The translations under genes were made by a program, and so were the position numbers. 12,710 nt of DNA from assembly GCA_002366795.1 (NCBI GenBank), contig DFBX01000060.1:1-12710 (forward strand), read 5' to 3'. Source of the stretch: Rhodobacteraceae bacterium UBA3069 (lineage in GTDB: Bacteria; Pseudomonadota; Alphaproteobacteria; Rhodobacterales; Rhodobacteraceae). This document shows, one piece after another, positions 7,465 through 12,710 of this stretch. The notes beneath the pieces are model-generated. The model was given only the letters and a program-made list of their open reading frames with translations, was not told the DNA's origin and did not search any database. Position 1 is the stretch's first letter. Every line of letters starts with the position of its first letter.

Positions 7465-8862
7465 TCAGCCAAGAATGACAGGATCAAGCGGCAGAAGCGG
7501 CGCGGCAAAGATGAAGTCGCTCGCATCCAGATCGGCCTGGTCGAAATCTTCGATCAGCAGCACGTCGCGGTTTGAGATTCGCAGCTCCAGGTCGGTGCCG
7601 ATCTGGGTGATTGCCAGATCCGCCATCGAGGTGAAGCCGAAGGCAGAGAAGTCCAGCAGGTCCACGCCATCTTCGAAATCAAGGATCGTGTCGCCGTTCA
7701 TGCGGTCTTCGAAGACAAAGATATCGGCATCGGTGCCGCCGGTCAGCTGGTCCTGACCATAGCCGCCGTTCAGCGTGTCATCGCCTGCGCCGCCATCCAT
7801 CTTGTCCTTGCCGGCACCGCCGAACAATTCGTCACGGCCATCGCCGCCCCACATGCGGTCATTGCCATGGTCGCCGAAAAGGTGGTCGTTGTTGCCCTGA
7901 CCGTAAAGGCGGTCGTTGTCCGCCTGGCCATACAGCCAGTCATTGCCGGACCCGCCCTCGATCTTGTCGTTCGAGGCCGCGCCGTAGATCGTGTCGTTGC
8001 CCGACCCGCCGAACAGCTGGTCCTTGCCCGATCCGCCGTCAATCCAGTCGGAGCCGTTGTCGCCGGTGATCGTGTCCTCGCCGGTGCCACCATACAGAAC
8101 GTCGTTGTTGTTGCCGCCGCTGATCTTGTCCGATCCCGCGCCGCCGTCGATCGTGTCGGAGCCGCCACCACCGGTCGCGCCTGTCAGCACGTCGCTGCCC
8201 TCGGTCGGTTGCGGGAGCGGGGGCGCGTCGGCCAGAATGAAATCGGCCGCGGTCAGGTCGGTCGCGGTCAGGCCGGTGAATTCGATCCAGTTGGCATTGC
8301 CAAGGTTCAGGCGGGTGCCGCCGGTGGTGTCCTGAATGGACAGGGCCGACAGATCCCAGACGCCAAGTGAGGACAGGTCCACAAGGTCTTCGCCCTGCGT
8401 GAAATCGGTAATCGTGTCCTGGCCCGAACCGCTGGCAAAGGTAAACAGGTCCGCGCCCGCGCCGCCCGTCATCAGGTCGTTGCCCTTGCCGCCGTCCAGC
8501 ACATCGGCGCCGTCGCCGCCGTCCAGCACGTCATTGTCCGCGCCGCCGAACAGCGCGTCGATGCCAGCGCCGCCGATCAGCGTATCATCGCTGGTGCCGC
8601 CTTCAATAATATCGTCATCGGCCCCGCTATCCAGCAGGTCCGCGCCGGAGCCGCCGATCAGGGTGTCGTTGCCAAGGCTGCCATAAAGCGTGTCCTGGCC
8701 CGAACCGCCATCAAGGTAGTCGTTGTCCAGCCCGCCATCGACCGCGTCGCTGCCGCCAAAGCCATAGAACGTGTCTTCGCCCTGCATCGTGGTGCCTGTG
8801 TCGGCACTGTCAGTGCCCAGCACCATGTCGTTTGAATAGGTCGCGAAAATATAATTGGCCAT
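7465..8862 (-). CDS. Secreted RTX calcium-binding protein with two tandem repeat-plus-cap modules
   Basis: The 465-aa protein has no Sec signal and is predicted to leave by a type I secretion system. Module 1: RTX nonapeptides at about 35-137 (GGSGQDTLYG, GGAGIDALFG and others), then a cap at 138-211 ADLFTFASGSGQDTITDF...LTAADFIL. A short Pro-rich linker (APPLPQPT) follows. Module 2: repeats at about 222-378 and a cap at 379-452 (ADIFVFEDRMNGDTILDFEDGVDLLDF...ASDFIFA), plus a 12-residue tail ending DPVILG. Each cap resembles the C-terminal secretion region seen in the neighbouring RTX protein, so the protein is probably a module duplication in which the first cap is now internal. Start 8862 (MANYIFAT) is preferred over the longer frame from 8994. 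Function beyond Ca2+-dependent folding is unknown. Confidence 0.87.
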   Translation of the reverse strand: MANYIFATYSNDMVLGTDSADTGTTMQGEDTFYGFGGSDAVDGGLDNDYLDGGSGQDTLYGSLGNDTLIGGSGADLLDSGADDDIIEGGTSDDTLIGGAGIDALFGGADNDVLDGGDGADVLDGGKGNDLMTGGAGADLFTFASGSGQDTITDFTQGEDLVDLSSLGVWDLSALSIQDTTGGTRLNLGNANWIEFTGLTATDLTAADFILADAPPLPQPTEGSDVLTGATGGGGSDTIDGGAGSDKISGGNNNDVLYGGTGEDTITGDNGSDWIDGGSGKDQLFGGSGNDTIYGAASNDKIEGGSGNDWLYGQADNDRLYGQGNNDHLFGDHGNDRMWGGDGRDELFGGAGKDKMDGGAGDDTLNGGYGQDQLTGGTDADIFVFEDRMNGDTILDFEDGVDLLDFSAFGFTSMADLAITQIGTDLELRISNRDVLLIEDFDQADLDASDFIFAAPLLPLDPVILG

Positions 8863-9024
8863 GATGGTCCCCAGATAACAAAAATTACACAACTCGACGG
8901 GTTGGCCCGATTTTATCGTTATATGAAAGATGGTTAACACGGCCCATTGAAATCTTGCAAAAGTTTTGGCCGGAATGTGGCCGAAATTGGGCAATTCAAT
9001 TTTTGCGTGTGGTGGATTGCAATA

Positions 9025-9048
9025 GGGGCGAGGAACAATCCCCGCCCC
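9025..9048 (-). terminator. GC-rich hairpin after the DUF302 gene, possible terminator
   Basis: GGGGCGAGGA (9025-9034) pairs with TCCCCGCCCC (9039-9048), with one A/C mismatch and a 4-nt loop. It lies just after the leftward DUF302 gene stop at 9088 and before the promoter region of the second RTX gene. The strand is leftward by position, but no good T-run follows, so its activity is uncertain. The rest of 8863-9087 is relatively AT-rich and probably includes the RTX gene promoter, which I cannot pinpoint. Confidence 0.5.
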
Positions 9049-9087
9049 TTGGCAAAATTGGTTCTGATTATTTGTCGAATCGAGCGG

Positions 9088-9531
9088 TCACTCGATCCCG
9101 ATGGCGGCCTTGGTGATGCGGTCCAGAAGCGCCTGCACCTCTTTCATCTCACCTTCGGGGAAGGTGCGGTAGCCGATCATCACCTGCTGGCCGGGCTGCT
9201 GGGCTACGAAAATGTCATAGGGGCAGAAGCGCACGTTCATCGGGTCGATCTCCATCACCTTGCGGGACAGGGCGGCCGAGCAGAAGGAATAGACATCGGC
9301 GGCGTTGAAGATGGTCACGTCCGATCCGACATCGGCCTTGGTGCGTTCCAGCATCTCGCCGGTGTGGGACATGCCGTCGATTACCAGCCCTTCATCCATG
9401 ATCGCGTTTTCCAACCCAAAGGTCACGTCTTCGAAGCTTTGGTCGGTGCTGTAGGTGACCGCGCCGTTTTCCTCGGCCATTGCAAGGCTGGCGCAAACGG
9501 CAAGCCCGGTGGCCAGAATGGTGGATTTCAT
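9088..9531 (-). CDS. Periplasmic DUF302-domain protein
   Basis: The 147-aa precursor starts with a Sec signal peptide (MKSTILATGLAVCASLAMA, cleavage likely after A19). The mature region follows the DUF302 pattern: SFEDVTFGLENAIMDEGLVI, then a beta-rich core (DVTIFNAADVYSFCSAA) and the CPYDIFVAQQPGQQVMIGY strand pair, ending in a helix EVQALLDRITKAAI. Two mature cysteines, C84 and C103, could form a disulfide or bind a ligand. The molecular role of DUF302 proteins is unsettled. The gene is divergent from the glutamate synthase-like gene at 9667 over 135 bp. The start is at 9531, with GGAG four to six bases upstream. Confidence 0.85.
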   Translation of the reverse strand: MKSTILATGLAVCASLAMAEENGAVTYSTDQSFEDVTFGLENAIMDEGLVIDGMSHTGEMLERTKADVGSDVTIFNAADVYSFCSAALSRKVMEIDPMNVRFCPYDIFVAQQPGQQVMIGYRTFPEGEMKEVQALLDRITKAAIGIE

Positions 9532-9666
9532 TCAATTCTCCTCCGAATGGCGCGATCCGACCTTGTCGCCAAGGGCCGGCTCGCGCAGGTTAACCCTAGT
9601 TGCGCATGTTCGCGCGGTGCAAATCAACTTGTCACCTTGTCGCAAACCCGAATGGAGAGAATTCCA

Positions 9667-11160
9667 ATGAGTTTCGCCCTGAACGCCCTGCTGGTCCTGG
9701 CCCTTCTGTTCGTTCTTGCCCTTGGCGGGGCGGTGCTGGCCGCAGTGGTGCTGTTTGTCATCGACAAGACACAGACGGGCGATGCGATCCGCCGCAACTA
9801 TCCGGTGATCGGACGGTTCAGGGGCATGCTCACCGCGCTTGGTGAATTCTTCCGCCAGTATTTCTTTGCCATGGACCGCGAAGAGATGCCGTTCAACCGG
9901 GCGCAGCGCGACTGGGTTTACCATTCGACCAAGGGCAAGGGGAACACGGTCGCTTTCGGGTCCACCCGCAACCTGTCGATCCCCGGCACGCCGATTTTCG
10001 TCAACGCGGTGTTCCCGCCGCTGGATGACCAGTTTGCCACGACGCAGCCCCTGTGGATCGGGCCGACCGCCAAGATGCCCTATGATGCGCCGTCGATCTT
10101 CAACATCTCGGGGATGAGCTATGGCGCGATTTCCCGCCCCGCCGTCGAGGCGTTGAGCAAGGGCGCGGCCAAGGCGAATGTTTGGCTGAACACGGGCGAG
10201 GGCGGTCTGTCGCCCTTTCACATGGCGGCGGATTGCGATGTCGTTTTCCAGATCGGCACAGCCAAGTTCGGCGTGCGCGACGAGCATGGCAACCTGTCCG
10301 ACAAGAAATTGCGCAAGGTGGCCGAGAACCCGCAGGTCAGGATGTTCGAATTGAAGCTGGCGCAAGGGGCCAAGCCCGGCAAGGGCGGTATCCTGCCCGG
10401 CGAGAAGGTCTCGCAAGAGATTGCGGATATTCGCGGGCTGAAGGTTGGGCAAGACGGCATCAGCCCCAACCGCCACCCAGAGATCGACGATTTTGGTGAC
10501 CTGCTGGATATGATCGGGCATATCCGCGAGGTGACGGGCAAACCCGTGGGGTTCAAGACCGTGATCGGGTCCTCTGACGCATGGGAGGATCTGTTCGAAC
10601 TGATCAATGCGCGCGGGGCGGATTGCGCGCCTGATTTCATCACGGTGGACGGAGGCGAGGGGGGCACCGGTGCCGCGCCCATGCCGCTGATCGACTTGGT
10701 CGGCATGCCCCTGCGCGAGGCGCTGTTGCGCGTGGTCGATATGCGCGACCGTCACGGGCTAAAGGAACGTATCCGCGTCATCGCCTCGGGCAAGCTGGTC
10801 AATCCGGGGGATGTGGCGTGGGCGATTTGCGCAGGGGCCGATTTCGTCACCTCGGCGCGTGGGTTCATGTTCTCGCTTGGCTGTATCCAGGCGCTGAAAT
10901 GCAACCGCAACACCTGCCCCACGGGGATCACCACCCATGATCCGCATCTGCAAAAAGGGCTGGTGGTCGAAGACAAGTATATAAAGGTCGCCAATTACGC
11001 CAAATCCGTCATCAAGGAGGTTGAGACGATCGCCCATTCCGTTGGTGTTGCTGAGCCCCGCCTTATGCGCCGCCGCCATGTGCGCGTGGTTCAGGCCAAT
11101 GGCGAGTCGATCCCGCTGAACAAGACACGGCCAAGTTACAATGCGGCCACGCCGATGTGA
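9667..11160 (+). CDS. Membrane-anchored FMN-binding glutamate synthase-family protein (GltB central domain)
   Basis: The 497-aa protein has one N-terminal transmembrane segment (about 5-31) followed by the glutamate synthase FMN/3Fe-4S domain. The FMN-phosphate-binding motif GGEGGTGAAP lies at 329-338. The [3Fe-4S] cysteines occur as CIQALKCNRNTCPTG with C406, C412 and C417, matching the C-x5-C-x4-C spacing of GOGAT. No glutaminase domain is present, so it cannot itself produce ammonia from glutamine; homologues of this kind are annotated FMN-binding glutamate synthase family proteins of uncertain substrate. Start at 9667 is favoured by GGAGAG eight bases before ATG; the frame continues upstream to 8947 without a ribosome site and overlaps the DUF302 gene. 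The msrP gene follows after 66 bp in the same direction. Confidence 0.9.
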   Translation: MSFALNALLVLALLFVLALGGAVLAAVVLFVIDKTQTGDAIRRNYPVIGRFRGMLTALGEFFRQYFFAMDREEMPFNRAQRDWVYHSTKGKGNTVAFGSTRNLSIPGTPIFVNAVFPPLDDQFATTQPLWIGPTAKMPYDAPSIFNISGMSYGAISRPAVEALSKGAAKANVWLNTGEGGLSPFHMAADCDVVFQIGTAKFGVRDEHGNLSDKKLRKVAENPQVRMFELKLAQGAKPGKGGILPGEKVSQEIADIRGLKVGQDGISPNRHPEIDDFGDLLDMIGHIREVTGKPVGFKTVIGSSDAWEDLFELINARGADCAPDFITVDGGEGGTGAAPMPLIDLVGMPLREALLRVVDMRDRHGLKERIRVIASGKLVNPGDVAWAICAGADFVTSARGFMFSLGCIQALKCNRNTCPTGITTHDPHLQKGLVVEDKYIKVANYAKSVIKEVETIAHSVGVAEPRLMRRRHVRVVQANGESIPLNKTRPSYNAATPM

Positions 11161-11197
11161 GATGATGTTTGTTGGCGCGGGCATGATCCGGGGCCAG

Positions 11198-11222
11198 CTC
11201 TCTGATTAGCTAATTCGGAGAG
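11198..11222 (+). promoter_or_regulatory. Hairpin covering the msrP ribosome binding site
   Basis: CTCTCTGA (11198-11205) can pair with TTCGGAGAG bases 11215-11222 in an 8-bp stem with one G-U pair and a 9-nt AT-rich loop. The 3' arm is the GGAGAG Shine-Dalgarno of msrP (ATG 11227), so in RNA it would hide the site. As DNA, the same inverted repeat could be an operator. Which of the two, if either, cannot be told from sequence. Confidence 0.45.
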
Positions 11223-11226
11223 ACAA

Positions 11227-11814
11227 ATGGCCAACCGCTGGAAGAACACCCTTAAAGATCACCACGCCACCCCTGAAGGCATCTATATGAACCGCCGTCA
11301 GTTGATGGGCGGTGCCGTGGGGCTGAATATGGCCGGTGTGCAGTCCGGTGCGAAATACGTTGCCTTTGAAACCGCGCTGCGCCCCGATGAAATGTCTGGC
11401 GTGAAATACCCGGTGCTGGACTGGCCATATGTCGAGGGACTGCGCCTGGACGAGGCGATGCACCCTCTCTCTATTATGGCGACCGGAATTTACGGAAAGG
11501 ACATCCCGAACCAGAACGGAGCGCCACTGCGTCTGGTGGTGCCATGGAAGTACGGGTTCAAGTCGATCAAATCGGTGGTGCGCATCACCCTGACCGACAC
11601 GCAGCCCGCCACCAGCTGGAACAAGGCAAACGCGCGCGAATACGGTTTCTATAGTAACGTGAACCCCCAGGTGGATCACCCGCGCTGGTCGCAGGCATCC
11701 GAACGGGTTGTCGGGGGCGGGCTGTTTTCGGCCCGTCAGGACATGCTGATGTTCAATGGCTACCCCGAGGTCGCTTTCCTGTATGCTGGTATGGATCTGA
11801 AAAAGAACTTCTGA
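11227..11814 (+). CDS. msrP: MsrP (YedY)-type methionine sulfoxide reductase catalytic subunit, internally deleted, lacking the Mo ligand Cys
   Basis: MsrP is the periplasmic molybdopterin enzyme that reduces methionine sulfoxide in proteins with electrons from MsrQ. This product is 195 aa; family members are about 300-335. An N-terminal NRRQLMGG (R23-R24) fits the Tat signal core. After about residue 35 it jumps to AGVQSGAKYVAFETAL, which in E. coli YedY aligns to the region after LLALAEPTSN. The middle of about 100 or more residues is therefore missing, including the YNNFYEFG loop and the RCVEAWSM motif whose Cys ligates molybdenum. The rest (GLRLDEAMHPL, NQNGAPLRLVVPWKYGFK, EYGFYSNVNPQVDHPRWSQA) is well conserved. 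The frame is uninterrupted and the stop overlaps the msrQ start. A functional enzyme is unlikely unless a sequencing or assembly error removed the middle. An SD-covering hairpin precedes it. Confidence 0.9.
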   Translation: MANRWKNTLKDHHATPEGIYMNRRQLMGGAVGLNMAGVQSGAKYVAFETALRPDEMSGVKYPVLDWPYVEGLRLDEAMHPLSIMATGIYGKDIPNQNGAPLRLVVPWKYGFKSIKSVVRITLTDTQPATSWNKANAREYGFYSNVNPQVDHPRWSQASERVVGGGLFSARQDMLMFNGYPEVAFLYAGMDLKKNF

Positions 11815-12425
11815 TGCTGCGGGACCGTATCAACATGGCAGCGCGCAAGCTGCCCACATGGCCTGTCTACATCGTTGGGCTGATCCCCATGGGCCTCTTA
11901 TTCTATATGGGGCTGACTGGCGCGCTTGGGCCGGAACCCATCAAGGCGCTGGAACATGAATATGGCGAACTGGCGCTGAAGCTGCTGATCGCTGGCTTGG
12001 CCATTCCGCCGCTGCGCCGGCTGGGCGGTGTCAACCTTCTGAAATTCCGCCGGGCTTTGGGGCTGCTGGCGTTTGCCTATGTCACCGCGCATTTGCTGGT
12101 CTGGCTGGTACTGGATATCGGTGATGTCGCCCGCATTTGGGCCGACATCATCAAGCGCCCCTATATGACTGTCGGTATGGCCGGGTTCATCCTGCTGGTG
12201 CCGCTGGCAGTCACCTCGAACAAACGTTCAATCCGTGCCATGGGAGCAGGATGGCGCAAACTGCACCGCCTTGTTTATCCGGCGGTGATCTTGGGCGGTG
12301 TGCATTTCGTTATGCTGGTCAAAGGCTGGCAGATTGAACCGCTGATCTACCTGGCGGTGATCCTTGGGCTTGTGGCGGTTCGATATAAGGGCGCGTCGCG
12401 GTGCATGACCCCGGCGCGGGGGTGA
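11814..12425 (+). CDS. msrQ: Heme-binding membrane subunit MsrQ (YedZ)
   Basis: The 203-aa inner-membrane cytochrome b-type protein passes electrons from quinol to MsrP. It has about six transmembrane segments (for example 17-35, 53-66, 82-100, 118-134, 152-167, 172-190) and belongs to the ferric reductase-like transmembrane family. Probable heme-ligand histidines are H93 (TAHLLVW), H151 (KLHRLVY) and H164 (GGVHFVML). The ATG shares its A with the TGA of msrP (TGATG), so translation is coupled. Length and motifs are normal, unlike its partner, so an intact MsrQ here would lack an intact MsrP. Its last codons (SRCMTPARG) run into the GANTC-rich interval. Confidence 0.95.
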   Translation: MLRDRINMAARKLPTWPVYIVGLIPMGLLFYMGLTGALGPEPIKALEHEYGELALKLLIAGLAIPPLRRLGGVNLLKFRRALGLLAFAYVTAHLLVWLVLDIGDVARIWADIIKRPYMTVGMAGFILLVPLAVTSNKRSIRAMGAGWRKLHRLVYPAVILGGVHFVMLVKGWQIEPLIYLAVILGLVAVRYKGASRCMTPARG

Positions 12426-12481
12426 TTCACCGATTAGGCGGGTGATTCACGGTTTCGACTCGTCTAAAACGGGGGTGAATC
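12421..12481. repeat. Cluster of four GANTC sites with repeated GGTGATTCAC
   Basis: GANTC sites start at 12424 (GATTC), 12444 (GATTC), 12457 (GACTC) and 12477 (GAATC), with spacing 20, 13 and 20 bp. The 10-mer GGTGATTCAC occurs at 12421 and 12441 as a direct repeat; GGTGAATC at 12474 is a shorter inverted copy. GANTC is the CcrM methylation site in alphaproteobacteria and is usually sparse, so four in 58 bp is notable. The first copy overlaps the msrQ stop. Confidence 0.75.
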
Positions 12482-12513
12482 GGGAGTTTCACAACCCTAC
12501 GTGGGGGTGGGCC

Positions 12514-12522
12514 TGTGGATAA
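12514..12522 (-). promoter_or_regulatory. Perfect DnaA box
   Basis: TGTGGATAA on this strand is the complement of the consensus DnaA box TTATCCACA. It lies 33 bp after the last GANTC site and about 150 bp upstream of the rRNA-type promoter. A single box is not an origin, but could give replication-linked control of the rRNA operon. Confidence 0.6.
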
Positions 12523-12670
12523 CTCTATATCCTGATCAACAAGACGCTGCCTTGCGGCGTTAGCGCCTTTACTGTGACGGTGCTGGCAAAGAAATTTCTA
12601 AAAATTACCTATGTATTTCAGGTAGTTACGTGTTTCTTGAAGAAAAGATGACGTTTATTGAAAAAAGGGG

Positions 12671-12699
12671 TTGCGGGTTTGGTGTGCTAACCGTAGAAC
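12671..12699 (+). promoter_or_regulatory. Probable rRNA operon promoter
   Basis: TTGCGG (12671-12676) and TAGAAC (12694-12699) are separated by 17 bp and preceded by an AT-rich segment like an UP element. The following CCCCCCTCACCG and the overall arrangement match my memory of sequences upstream of 16S rRNA in Rhodobacterales. The rRNA gene lies beyond the window, so the assignment is an inference. Confidence 0.6.
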
Positions 12700-12710
12700 C
12701 CCCCTCACCG

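Larger units (their letters stand above)
12426..12710. other. Gene-free interval ahead of a presumed rRNA operon
   Basis: The last 285 bp carry no credible coding frame. In order they hold repeated GANTC sites (12424-12481), a perfect DnaA box (12514-12522), a weak hairpin (ACGCTGC 12544-12550 with GCGGCGT 12554-12560, one G-U pair) that could end msrQ transcription, an AT-rich run (about 12590-12670) and an rRNA-type promoter (12671-12699). The 16S gene itself is not in the window. Confidence 0.7.

Noticed and set aside
7700..8760. Short periodic DNA repeats resembling a CRISPR array
   Set aside because: The 27-bp period is codon-level RTX nonapeptide coding with degenerate copies, not identical repeats with unique spacers.
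8947..9666. N-terminal extension of the glutamate synthase-like frame
   Set aside because: It overlaps the DUF302 gene on the other strand, has no start signal, and the normal membrane anchor begins right after the SD at 9654-9659.
9532..10755. 407-aa open frame on the minus strand
   Set aside because: It is antisense to the glutamate synthase-like gene, whose FMN and Fe-S motifs are clear.
12421..12522. Replication origin
   Set aside because: One DnaA box and some repeats are not enough; the promoter layout fits rRNA upstream DNA better.

Overview
The window looks like chromosomal DNA of a marine-type alphaproteobacterium of the Rhodobacterales (Roseobacter group). The reasons are the high GC content with GC-rich third codon positions, the Roseobacter-like membrane protein, pyrF, ClpB and FMN-binding glutamate synthase-family proteins, two type I-secreted RTX proteins, and an msrPQ pair just upstream of what reads as an rRNA operon promoter. 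This placement rests on recalled family resemblance; no search was run.

Layout. Positions 1-278 are the 3' end of an IS481-like transposase whose element end runs into a leftward membrane-protein gene (254-844) and supplies its last codons and stop. Leftward genes follow: pyrF (938-1645), a 92-aa hypothetical (1721-1999) and a 109-aa hypothetical (2113-2442). The rightward clpB (2674-5292) has a clear heat-shock (RpoH-type) promoter at 2568-2596. It converges on a leftward RTX protein (5362-6738), with one bidirectional terminator hairpin between them. Further leftward lie a short decayed RTX remnant (6940-7215) that still has its own terminator, and a second RTX protein (7465-8862) built from two repeat-plus-cap modules. 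A leftward periplasmic DUF302 protein (9088-9531) is divergent from a rightward membrane-anchored FMN/Fe-S glutamate synthase-like protein (9667-11160). Then come msrP (11227-11814) and msrQ (11814-12425), translationally coupled. The last 285 bp carry no gene: they hold four GANTC sites, a perfect DnaA box, an AT-rich stretch and an rRNA-type promoter reading out of the window.

How the genes work together. ClpB is cytosolic stress disaggregase; MsrPQ is the respiratory-chain-driven periplasmic methionine sulfoxide repair system; the RTX proteins are exported Ca2+-binding proteins whose type I exporter is not in the window. No single new multi-gene system stands out. The most unusual points are: (1) msrP encodes only 195 residues and lacks the central region with the molybdenum-ligating cysteine, although reading frame, coupling to msrQ and C-terminal half are intact; (2) a hairpin that can sequester the msrP ribosome binding site; (3) the GANTC cluster (spacing 20/13/20 bp) plus DnaA box ahead of the rRNA promoter; (4) the tandem of three RTX loci with one decayed copy; (5) the IS-truncated membrane protein and an apparent in-frame insertion in the transposase.
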